Source: an uncultured Microbacterium sp.
GTDB taxonomy: Bacteria > Actinomycetota > Actinomycetes > Actinomycetales > Microbacteriaceae
Assembly (NCBI GenBank): GCA_937926065.1
Contig: CALANM010000002.1
Span: forward strand, 1-11,835
Direction: 5' to 3'
Length of the DNA stretch: 11,835 nucleotides
In this document: piece after piece, positions 1 through 5,497 of the stretch
Layout of the letters: each line of letters opens with the position of its first letter
How positions within the stretch are numbered: the first letter of the stretch is position 1
Position numbers and translations under genes: made by a program
The notes under the pieces: generated by a model
Told to the model about the DNA's origin: nothing
Database searches by the model: none
Seen by the model: the letters and a program-made list of their open reading frames with translations, nothing else

Positions 1-188
1 TAGGTGGCCTCTGCGGCACGAAACGCCTCCTCCTCGTTCGAGAAGGGCGTGGGGATGCTGTCGGGCGCCTCGACGCCGCTCGGCTCGCCGGCGGGCGCAC
101 AGGCCGTGAGAACGGCCATCGCGAGGGCGAGCCCCGTGGTCGTCAGCGCGTGCCGTCGAGCCCGCCGTTCGTGCGGGGATCTGTTCAT
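1..188 (-). CDS. Lipoprotein, N-terminal part (gene runs off the window)
   Basis: The first 62 codons of a secreted, lipid-anchored protein. The start has a lipoprotein signal peptide: a basic n-region (residues 4-13, rich in Arg and His), a hydrophobic stretch (about 14-27) and a lipobox Leu-Thr-Ala-Cys with the lipidated Cys at residue 30. A Gly/Ser/Pro-rich linker follows (PAGEPSGVEAPDSIPTP), as is usual for actinobacterial lipoproteins exported by Sec and anchored outside the cytoplasmic membrane. The visible mature part (about 30 residues, Glu/Ala-rich) is too short to assign a family. No Shine-Dalgarno lies in front of the ATG. A GTG directly precedes it in frame at 189-191 and sits 7 nt after a -10-like TACGGT, so a leaderless GTG start is possible. 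It lies downstream of phoH2 but beyond a strong terminator, so it is probably transcribed on its own. The lipoprotein call is firm; the function is unknown. Confidence 0.85.
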   Translation of the reverse strand, partial: MNRSPHERRARRHALTTTGLALAMAVLTACAPAGEPSGVEAPDSIPTPFSNEEEAFRAAEAT

Positions 189-198
189 CACGGCGACC

Positions 199-231
199 AC
201 CGTAGCCAAATGCGGGCTCCCGCCCGCTACG
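199..231 (-). promoter_or_regulatory. Putative lipoprotein promoter with overlapping inverted repeat
   Basis: On the minus strand a -10-like TACGGT (204 to 199) lies 7 nt before GTG (191) and 10 nt before ATG (188). The expected -35 area holds a perfect inverted repeat, GCGGGC (212-217) and GCCCGC (222-227), separated by 4 nt. An outer CGTAG (201-205) and CTACG (227-231) repeat the dyad at larger scale. No clear -35 is seen. The repeat could be an operator or only an RNA hairpin. Inference from sequence only. Confidence 0.35.
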
Positions 232-261
232 CTGTCCACAGGCACCATGTCTTTGCGCGGA

Positions 262-293
262 GGACGGCCCCGGCACCGACGCCGGGGCCGTCC
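262..293 (-). terminator. Terminator of phoH2
   Basis: A perfect 13-bp GC-rich stem (262-274 pairs with 281-293) with a 6-nt loop (275-280) begins 11 nt beyond the phoH2 stop. No U-tract follows on the minus strand, which is common for actinobacterial hairpin terminators. It separates phoH2 from the downstream lipoprotein gene. Confidence 0.8.
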
Positions 294-303
294 GCGCCGC
301 GTG

Positions 304-1653
304 TCAGCTGAGCTCGGCCTGCTCCAGGAGGTCGGTGACAAGCGCCGCGATCGCCGACCGCTCAGACCGCATGAGCGTCACGTGACCGAACAGGTCATGG
401 CCCTTGAGCGTCTCGATGACGCTCGCGATCCCGTCGTGGCGTCCCACGCGCAGGTTGTCGCGCTGGCCGACGTCGTGGGTGAGCACGACGCGTGAGTTCT
501 GCCCCATGCGGCTCAGCACGGTGAGGAGAACGTTGCGCTCGAGTGACTGCGCCTCGTCGACGATCACGAATGCGTCGTGGAGCGAACGGCCGCGGATGTG
601 CGTGAGCGGGAGCACCTCCAGCATCCCGCGTGCCACGACCTCTTCGAGCACGTTGCCGGAGACGACGGACCCGAGCGTGTCGAACACGGCCTGGCCCCAG
701 GGGTTCATCTTCTCGGACTGGTCGCCGGGGAGGTAGCCGAGCTCCTGCCCGCCGACGGCGAACAGCGGTCGGAACACGATGATCTTCTTCTGCTGCTGAC
801 GCTCGAGCACGGCTTCGAGCCCCGCGCACAGCGCGAGCGCCGACTTCCCGGTGCCCGCGCGGCCTCCGAGCGAGACGATGCCGACGTCGGGATCGAGGAG
901 CAGGTCGATCGCGATACGCTGCTCGGCGGAGCGGCCGTGGAGCCCGAAGACATCTCGGTCGCCGCGGACGAGCCGGTACTGGCCGTCGCCCGTGACGCGT
1001 CCGAGGGCGGAGCCGCGCTCCGAGTGGATCACGAGCCCCGTGTTGACCGGGAGGCCGCGCACGTCATCGCTGATCGCCACCTCAGACTCGTACAGGTCGC
1101 TCACGTCGTCGCCGGACACGTCGATCGAGGCGATTCCGGTCCATCCGGAGTCGACGGCCTGCTCGGCGAGGTACTCCTCGGCGTACAGGCCGAGAGAGGC
1201 GGCCTTGACGCGCATCGGCAGGTCCTTCGACACGACGGTGACGTGATGGCCCTCCTGCGCGAGGTGCATCGCGACCGACAGGATGCGGGTGTCGTTGTCC
1301 CCGAGCCGCATGCCCGCGGGAAGGATCGACGGGTCGGTGTTGGTGAGCTCGACGCGCAGCGTGCCGCCGTCGCCCACGGTCACGGGGAAGTCGAGGCGGC
1401 CGTGCTCGACGCGCAGTTCATCGAGGTGCCGCAGCGCCTGGCGCGCGAAATAGCCGATCTCAGGATCGTTCCGCTTCCCCTCGAGCTCGGTTATGACCAC
1501 GACCGGCACGACGACCGAATGCTCGGCGAAGCGGAAGAACGCCCGCGGATCGCTCAGCAGTACGGAGGTGTCCAGCACATACGTCCGCAGGTCCTGCTCT
1601 GCGGCGGTGTTTCGGCTCGTGCGGCGCTGCTGCTCTGGTGCTCGTGTGGTCAC
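304..1653 (-). CDS. phoH2: PhoH2-type PIN domain ribonuclease / PhoH ATPase
   Basis: A 449-aa two-domain protein of the PhoH2 family. In mycobacteria this family acts as an ATP-dependent RNA helicase and sequence-specific RNase in the cytoplasm. Residues about 23-160 are a PIN domain with acidic residues in the usual places: D28 (LDTS), E56 (ITELEGK), D119/D121 (GDNDTR) and D144 (SKD). Residues about 240-449 are the PhoH P-loop ATPase: Walker A GRAGTGKS at 264-271, Walker B VIVDEAQ at 363-369, and a VLTHDVGQRD segment at 390-399. The length matches M. tuberculosis PhoH2 (Rv1095). The GTG start (1651-1653) is preceded by GGGGAG at 1660-1665 with a 6-nt spacer. The upstream 169 bp contains a hairpin but no recognisable antitoxin-like gene (mycobacterial PhoH2 has PhoAT). 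Family assignment is very secure; the cellular targets are unknown. Confidence 0.95.
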   Translation of the reverse strand: MTTRAPEQQRRTSRNTAAEQDLRTYVLDTSVLLSDPRAFFRFAEHSVVVPVVVITELEGKRNDPEIGYFARQALRHLDELRVEHGRLDFPVTVGDGGTLRVELTNTDPSILPAGMRLGDNDTRILSVAMHLAQEGHHVTVVSKDLPMRVKAASLGLYAEEYLAEQAVDSGWTGIASIDVSGDDVSDLYESEVAISDDVRGLPVNTGLVIHSERGSALGRVTGDGQYRLVRGDRDVFGLHGRSAEQRIAIDLLLDPDVGIVSLGGRAGTGKSALALCAGLEAVLERQQQKKIIVFRPLFAVGGQELGYLPGDQSEKMNPWGQAVFDTLGSVVSGNVLEEVVARGMLEVLPLTHIRGRSLHDAFVIVDEAQSLERNVLLTVLSRMGQNSRVVLTHDVGQRDNLRVGRHDGIASVIETLKGHDLFGHVTLMRSERSAIAALVTDLLEQAELS

Positions 1654-1668
1654 AACCCACTCCCCGCC

Positions 1669-1688
1669 CCGGGTGGTGGATCACCCGG
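1669..1688 (-). promoter_or_regulatory. Hairpin in the phoH2 leader, next to its ribosome-binding site
   Basis: A perfect 7-bp stem (1669-1675 with 1682-1688) with a 6-nt loop lies 3 nt upstream of the phoH2 Shine-Dalgarno (1660-1665). It could affect ribosome access or transcript stability. The rest of 1689-1822 is non-coding. It contains CGAGTC/GACTCG (1714-1719 and 1731-1736), CGGGC/GCCCG (1739-1743 and 1749-1753) and the palindrome CTGCGCGCAG (1771-1780). Any of these could be the terminator of the class V enzyme gene or part of the phoH2 promoter. No clear -10/-35 pair was found. Confidence 0.4.
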
Positions 1689-1767
1689 TTCTCGCGAGTC
1701 GACCAGAGGGCCACGAGTCAGTGGATGGCCGACTCGAACGGGCGCCTTGCCCGATGGCTAGAACCTA

Positions 1768-1783
1768 CGTCTGCGCGCAGGCG
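1768..1783 (-). terminator. Possible weak terminator after the class V enzyme gene
   Basis: A 6-bp stem with one G-T pair (1768-1773 with 1778-1783, CGCG loop) lies about 40 nt past the stop at 1823. It lacks a T-tract and is short, so it may be only a palindrome. It is the best candidate for ending the uppS-class V enzyme transcript. Confidence 0.25.
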
Positions 1784-1822
1784 AGAAGAGCCTTCGACAC
1801 GCCGCAGAAGATGACGGACGGA

Positions 1823-2965
1823 CTAATTCTCGACGGGGGCGATCACTGCAGACGGCACCCGGTGACTCGACACGTCGGCCAGGGCGTCGCCGAACAGCTG
1901 GATCGTGTCCGCTCCCGTGCCCGCGTGGGCGCTGACGCGCACGACGCCGAGGCGCGCCGTCGCCGTGACGCCGTGGTTGGCCAGTGCTGCCGCGAGCGCT
2001 CCGGCATCCTGCGGGTCGGGCGTGATCGACACGATTCCCGCATGGGCGCCGCGGGGCGTGAGGACGGGCACGCCGTAGCGGTCGGCGAGGTCCATGAGGC
2101 TCTGGGCTCGCTCGCGCACGGCTTCGGCGATCACGGCGACGCCCACGTCGCGGATCTCGCGCACTGCCGTGGCCAGCCGCGCCGCCGCCAGAGCGTCGGT
2201 CGGGGCGATCGTGTACGCGCCGGCATCCGCTCTCGGCGCGGGAACGCCCGCCGCCGTCACGTCGCCGTCCATGCCGAAGAAGCCCGACAGCACCGGTTCG
2301 ATGCGCTCTCGAGCCCTGGCGTTGAAGCGCGCGTAGCCGGTGCCACGGCCCGCCCGGAGCCACTTGTAGCCGTTGCCGCACACGACATCGGCCACGCCGT
2401 AGTCGGCATCGACGACCCCGAAGCCCTGAATCGCGTCGACGATGAGGAGGCGGTCGCCGATGACGTCACGGATGCCGGAGAGGTCGGCGACATACCCTGT
2501 GCGGAAATCGACCAGGCTGACGGCGACGGCCGTGATGTCATCGGTGAGCGCTTCGCGCACGGCCTCGGGCGTGACGAAGCCGTCGGCGGTCTCGAGGTCA
2601 CGCACCCGCAGTCGGCCGAGCGCGTCCTGCGCGCGGCGGGCGGAGACCGTCAGCGAGGGGAATTCCGTCGGCGACATGAGCACCTCGCCGGACAGGCCGA
2701 AGAAGGCATGCACGAGGCCGTTGCTGGTCGACGGCTGCAGCGTCACCTCGTCGGTCGCGGCGTCCAGCAGCTCGGCGAGCACGGTGCGCGCCTCGTCTCC
2801 GCGGGCGGCCACGAGGTCGATGCCGGAGCGCCGGCCCGACGCGAGAAGCTCGGCATCGGCTCCGGACTCGGCCTGCACCGCTGGGGACAGCGGTCCGAAT
2901 GCGGCCCAGTCGAGGTATCCGGGTTCCTCGTTGAAGGTCTCGAGGTACGGGTCCAGCTCGGTCAC
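1823..2965 (-). CDS. Class V aminotransferase-fold PLP-dependent enzyme
   Basis: A cytoplasmic fold-type I PLP enzyme of the class V family (cysteine desulfurase / kynureninase / isopenicillin-epimerase-like), 380 aa, a usual length. Visible family features: STSNGL at 80-84 (phosphate-binding region), DAIQGFG with D177 (contacts the PLP ring nitrogen) and Q180, the Schiff-base lysine K201 in GNGYKW, and the C-terminal RVSAH at 343-347. The substrate cannot be read from the sequence; aminotransferase, lyase or epimerase activity are all possible. The GTG start at 2963-2965 gives the natural N-terminus. GGAGG lies only 1 nt upstream of that GTG, an unusually tight spacing, so the next in-frame CTG (codon 5) or a weak alternative start cannot be excluded. 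It begins 44 nt after the uppS stop on the same strand, so co-transcription with uppS is likely; a functional link is not evident. Confidence 0.88.
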   Translation of the reverse strand: MTELDPYLETFNEEPGYLDWAAFGPLSPAVQAESGADAELLASGRRSGIDLVAARGDEARTVLAELLDAATDEVTLQPSTSNGLVHAFFGLSGEVLMSPTEFPSLTVSARRAQDALGRLRVRDLETADGFVTPEAVREALTDDITAVAVSLVDFRTGYVADLSGIRDVIGDRLLIVDAIQGFGVVDADYGVADVVCGNGYKWLRAGRGTGYARFNARARERIEPVLSGFFGMDGDVTAAGVPAPRADAGAYTIAPTDALAAARLATAVREIRDVGVAVIAEAVRERAQSLMDLADRYGVPVLTPRGAHAGIVSITPDPQDAGALAAALANHGVTATARLGVVRVSAHAGTGADTIQLFGDALADVSSHRVPSAVIAPVEN

Positions 2966-3009
2966 CCCTCCAGTCTCGCATGCCGGGAGGGGCGTGAACG
3001 ATGCCGTGG

Positions 3010-3795
3010 TCAGCCCCCGAACCGGCGGTCGCGCGTCGCGTAGTCGCGGATCGCTCGGAGGAAGTCGACCTCGCGCAGGTCTGGGCCGAGCGCCTCCACG
3101 AAGTAGAACTCGGAGTGGGCCGACTGCCACAGCAGGAAGTCGCTCAGTCGCTGCTCGCCCGATGTGCGTATGACGAGATCGGGATCGGCCTGACCGCCCG
3201 TGTAGAGGTGCTCGCCGATCTGCTCCGGCGTGAAGCTTGCCGCGAGGTCGTCCAGCGAGCCCCCGCTCTCCTGGTGCTTCGCGATGATGGAGCGCACGGC
3301 ATCCACGATCTCGCCGCGACCGCCGTACGCGACAGCGAGGTTCACATGCAGTCCTGTATTGCCGGCCGTCCGCTCCTCCGCGGTCCGGAGGGCACGGGCC
3401 AGCTCGGGCGTCAGCAGCTCGGCGCGCCCGACGTGCTTCACGCGCCAGCCCGGCTCACGCGAGATCGCGTCGGCGAGCTCGGCGATGATCTCGATCAGGT
3501 CGGCGACCTCTGCCTGATCCCGCTTGGTGATGTTGTCGGTCGACAGCAGGTACAGCGACACGACGCGGATGCCGAGGTCATCGCACCAGCGCAGGAACTC
3601 CCGCATCTTCGCCGCGCCCGCCCGGTGCCCCTCGGCGACGGTGCGATATCCGGCCTGGCGCGCCCAGCGGCGATTGCCGTCGATCATCATCGCGACGTGG
3701 TGCGGCACCGTCTCGGGCGTGAGGCGACGCTTGAGGCGGGAACTGTACAGACGGTAGAGCAGTCCGCGCCCTTCACCCGTCCTGTTGGCCGTCAC
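3010..3795 (-). CDS. uppS: Isoprenyl (cis-prenyl) diphosphate synthase
   Basis: A cis-prenyltransferase that condenses isopentenyl diphosphate onto an allylic diphosphate, making the polyprenyl carrier for peptidoglycan and other wall glycans, or a short Z-prenyl precursor of it. The 261-aa protein has the family motifs in order: MIDGNRRWA at 37-45 with catalytic D39, YGGR at 157-160, DLVIRTSGEQRLSDFLLWQ at 206-224, and SEFYF at 228-232. The GTG start at 3793-3795 is the only sensible one: the 26 upstream in-frame codons are low-complexity and overlap the promoter region. No Shine-Dalgarno precedes it, but TAGCGT (3808 to 3803) lies 7 nt away, suggesting a leaderless mRNA. It is divergent from the hemolysin III gene, as the orthologous M. 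tuberculosis gene Rv1086 is near Rv1085c. Rv1086 makes Z-farnesyl diphosphate, so product chain length is uncertain. Confidence 0.94.
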   Translation of the reverse strand: MTANRTGEGRGLLYRLYSSRLKRRLTPETVPHHVAMMIDGNRRWARQAGYRTVAEGHRAGAAKMREFLRWCDDLGIRVVSLYLLSTDNITKRDQAEVADLIEIIAELADAISREPGWRVKHVGRAELLTPELARALRTAEERTAGNTGLHVNLAVAYGGRGEIVDAVRSIIAKHQESGGSLDDLAASFTPEQIGEHLYTGGQADPDLVIRTSGEQRLSDFLLWQSAHSEFYFVEALGPDLREVDFLRAIRDYATRDRRFGG

Positions 3796-3896
3796 GCCGA
3801 CTACGCTACCGCGCGAGGCCGTTCGGCACCGGCACCGTCGCGTTCCTTCCGGCCCGTATGTTCGGGTGAGCATACGGTCCGGCGTAGGCTCTGCAC
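3796..3896. promoter_or_regulatory. Divergent promoter region of uppS and the hemolysin III gene
   Basis: A 101-bp gap between divergent start codons. On the plus strand, TAGGCT at 3885-3890 is followed by 6 nt and then ATG (3897), placing the expected transcription start on or next to the A of the start codon. On the minus strand, TAGCGT (3808 to 3803) is 7 nt from the uppS GTG. Neither gene has a Shine-Dalgarno. -35 elements are weak (TTCGGG at 3861-3866 is a candidate for the plus strand). Confidence 0.55.
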
Positions 3897-4628
3897 ATGA
3901 CCCGTAACGGCGACGGCGCAGAACTCCCCCAGCTCCCGCTGCTCGATGCCGCCGCGGCGAGCTCGCAGGTCGAGCTCAAGCCGTCGTGGCGCGGCTGGAT
4001 CCATGCGGGAACCTTCCCCGTGGCGATCGTCGCGGGCGTCGTCCTCATCGTGTTCGCCGAGGGGGCTCCGGCCAAGTGGGCCAGTGCCGTCTTCATGGCG
4101 ACGTCGCTGCTGCTGTTCGGGAACTCGGCGCTCTATCACCGGTTCGACTGGGGCCCGCGCACCAAAGCGGTGCTCAAGCGCATCGACCATGCGAACATCC
4201 TGCTGCTGATCGCCGGCACGTACACGCCGATCGCCACCCTCGCGCTCCCCCCGGGCAAGGGCACGCTGCTTCTCGTGCTCGTGTGGTCGGGCGCACTGCT
4301 CGGCATCCTGTTCCGCGTGTTCTGGATCCATGCGCCGCGCTGGCTGTACGTCGCTCTCTACCTGCTGCTGGGCTGGGCGGCCGTCATGTACCTGTTCGAC
4401 CTGCTGCAGGCAAGCGCGGCGATGATGGTGCTCGTGATCGTCGGCGGCCTGCTGTACACGGCCGGCGCCATCATCTACGGGTTCAAGAAGCCGAACCCGT
4501 GGCCCGGGCACTTCGGCTTCCACGAGATCTTCCATGTGTGCACCGTCCTGGCGTTCCTCTGCCACTGGACGGCATGCCTGCTGATCGCGCTCGACCCGCT
4601 CAGTCCTTCATTGGGTCTTCCGGGCTGA
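3897..4628 (+). CDS. Hemolysin III / PAQR family membrane protein
   Basis: A seven-helix integral membrane protein of the PAQR/hemolysin III family (YqfA/YplQ-like), 243 aa. After a soluble N-terminus (1-30) there are hydrophobic helices near 36-54, 64-80, 98-116, 123-141, 149-169, 174-195 and 208-232. The family metal-site residues are present: S77 and H81 in SALYH, D98 in DHAN, and H209/H213 in HFGFHEIFH. Eukaryotic relatives are adiponectin-receptor ceramidases; the bacterial role is unsettled, with links to membrane lipid homeostasis. The name hemolysin should not be taken as evidence of haemolytic activity. The ATG lies 6 nt after a -10-like TAGGCT with no Shine-Dalgarno, so the mRNA is probably leaderless. 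The last 29 bp overlap the convergent small membrane protein gene. Confidence 0.92.
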   Translation: MTRNGDGAELPQLPLLDAAAASSQVELKPSWRGWIHAGTFPVAIVAGVVLIVFAEGAPAKWASAVFMATSLLLFGNSALYHRFDWGPRTKAVLKRIDHANILLLIAGTYTPIATLALPPGKGTLLLVLVWSGALLGILFRVFWIHAPRWLYVALYLLLGWAAVMYLFDLLQASAAMMVLVIVGGLLYTAGAIIYGFKKPNPWPGHFGFHEIFHVCTVLAFLCHWTACLLIALDPLSPSLGLPG

Positions 4629-4899
4629 CGTCGCCCTCGCCCGCGGTCGGCTCGTGCGGTCCGCCGGAGGTCTCGGCTGCTTCGGCGGCGGCCTGCTCGG
4701 CGTCGAGCTCCTCGGCGATCTCGGCGCGGTAGCCGGCGCGGCGGATGCGTCGGAGCATGTCGATCAGGAGGAAGACGAGCGCGATGGCGATGACGGCCGT
4801 GCCGACGAACCCGATCACTCCCGGCGTGACGTTGTCGGGGTCGACCGTCGATGTCGGCGTGGGAGTGGGTGCTGTGGCGAGCCACGTGAGCGCGTGCAT
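4600..4899 (-). CDS. Small single-pass membrane protein (Rv1083-like position)
   Basis: A 99-aa protein of unknown function. A short N-terminus with a Thr-Pro repeat (APTPTPTST, residues 10-18) precedes one strong transmembrane helix (about 25-49), a basic stretch (RRIRRAGYR, 50-58) and an acidic, Ala/Glu-rich cytoplasmic tail (59-99). The positive-inside rule places the tail in the cytoplasm. The open frame extends upstream to 5181, but the ATG at 4897-4899 is right: GAGGA sits just upstream (GAGGACAG then ATG), and the extension would run through the divergent DUF4307 gene. A small membrane protein occupies the same neighbourhood in M. tuberculosis (Rv1083), next to mca. Here mca is missing. 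The 3' end overlaps the hemolysin III gene tail-to-tail by 29 bp. Confidence 0.8.
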   Translation of the reverse strand: MHALTWLATAPTPTPTSTVDPDNVTPGVIGFVGTAVIAIALVFLLIDMLRRIRRAGYRAEIAEELDAEQAAAEAAETSGGPHEPTAGEGDVSPEDPMKD

Positions 4900-4926
4900 C
4901 TGTCCTCGTTCCGCGCGAAAAGCGCT

Positions 4927-4946
4927 TAGCCTGGAATTCCAGCCTA
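4927..4946. promoter_or_regulatory. 20-bp dyad between divergent genes (operator candidate)
   Basis: TAGCCTGGAA followed directly by TTCCAGCCTA. Nine of ten pairs match, and the central 12 bp (4931-4942, CTGGAATTCCAG) are a perfect palindrome. The dyad lies in the 66-bp gap between the small membrane gene (-) and DUF4307 (+). Its ends read as -10-like hexamers pointing both ways: TAGCCT on plus and TAGGCT on minus (4946 to 4941). It looks like a repressor or activator site controlling both genes. No regulator gene is adjacent, so the binding protein is unknown. Confidence 0.5.
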
Positions 4947-4965
4947 GAACGTCCCGAAAGCCGAC

Positions 4966-5388
4966 ATGACCCCTCCCGAGTCGACCGTCATCCGCACGGA
5001 CATCGATGCGATGCTCGCGGACCGATACGGCCGCACGAGCTCTCCGCGGCGCCTGCTCGGGTGGATCACGCTGGGCGTCGCGGCGGCCGCCGTCCTCGGC
5101 TACATCACGTGGGCCACGATCGCGCAGAACATCGACTCCGTCGACTACGACACCGTCCGGTACACGACGGTCGACGAGCACAGCGTCTCAGTGACGTTCC
5201 AGGTGGTGACGCAGCACGAGTCGCCCCTCGCGTGCGTCATCGAGGCGCAGGATGAGGACCACGGCGTCGTGGGGTGGCGCGTCGTCGAGTACGCGGCCGA
5301 CCCTGCGCACACGCGCACCTTCACCGAGACGGTGCCGACGACGGCGCTCGCTACGACGGGTTTGGTCACCTCCTGCTGGATCCCGTAG
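4966..5388 (+). CDS. DUF4307 family membrane-anchored protein
   Basis: A 140-aa protein matching DUF4307, an actinobacterial family found next to greA and mca (M. tuberculosis Rv1081c). The N-terminus carries the family's ADRYGR motif (18-23), then a basic RR (28-29) and a single transmembrane helix (about 31-53). The remaining about 85 residues should form an extracytoplasmic beta-rich domain with two cysteines (C90 in SPLACVIEAQ, C137 in SCWIP) that could pair. The function is unknown. The ATG at 4966 gives the usual N-terminus; the only upstream purine stretch is a weak GAAAG. Its stop TAG overlaps the -10-like element of the greA promoter, and a hairpin follows 19 nt later. Confidence 0.85.
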   Translation: MTPPESTVIRTDIDAMLADRYGRTSSPRRLLGWITLGVAAAAVLGYITWATIAQNIDSVDYDTVRYTTVDEHSVSVTFQVVTQHESPLACVIEAQDEDHGVVGWRVVEYAADPAHTRTFTETVPTTALATTGLVTSCWIP

Positions 5389-5391
5389 GCT
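5362..5391 (+). promoter_or_regulatory. Putative greA promoter overlapping the DUF4307 stop codon
   Basis: TTGGTC (5362-5367), an 18-bp spacer, then TAGGCT (5386-5391). Both hexamers are close to actinobacterial housekeeping consensus, and the -10 contains the stop codon of DUF4307. The predicted transcription start is near 5398, giving a greA leader of about 100 nt. Confidence 0.55.
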
Positions 5392-5407
5392 ATGACGAAC
5401 ATCCATG

Positions 5408-5430
5408 CGCCCTGGCAGCTTGCCGGGGCG
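5408..5430 (+). terminator. Hairpin in the greA leader (DUF4307 terminator or greA attenuator)
   Basis: A 10-bp stem with one G-T pair (5408-5417 with 5421-5430) and a GCT loop, followed by TTCGGTTT. The position fits a terminator for DUF4307. Because the likely greA promoter lies upstream of it, it could also attenuate greA. A second stem, TTCGG/CCGAA (5431-5435 with 5443-5447, 7-nt loop), follows immediately. Confidence 0.5.
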
Positions 5431-5497
5431 TTCGGTTTACAGCCGAAAGGCGGAGGCGCCGGCCTTCCGGAGCACCGCATACATCCAAGGAGATGAC

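Noticed and set aside
1460..1714. 84-codon frame overlapping the phoH2 start as a PhoAT-like antitoxin
   Set aside because: Most of it lies inside phoH2 in another frame, its composition is Arg/Ala/His-rich shadow-like, and no Shine-Dalgarno was seen. Kept only as a comment in the phoH2 finding.
1714..1796. tRNA or tRNA-derived attachment site on the minus strand, suggested by GTTCGAGTC and neighbouring stems
   Set aside because: The T-stem has a mismatch, no matching acceptor strand or anticodon arm with a 7-nt loop could be drawn at the right distances, and no CCA or integrase gene is present.
577..3043. Long plus-strand open frames opposite phoH2 and the class V enzyme (577-1761 and 1493-3043)
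   Set aside because: They are antisense to confidently identified genes. Their residues are rich in Arg, Asp, His and Val with no domain motif, which is typical of open antisense frames in GC-rich DNA.
4900..5181. N-terminal extension of the small membrane protein (193-aa version)
   Set aside because: It runs antisense through the DUF4307 gene. The ATG at 4899 has a Shine-Dalgarno and precedes a compact membrane protein.
5431..5447. tRNA anticodon arm (5-bp stem, 7-nt loop with T33 and TAC) in the greA leader
   Set aside because: No D-arm, T-arm (GTTCRA) or acceptor stem can be formed around it. It is treated as a simple leader hairpin.
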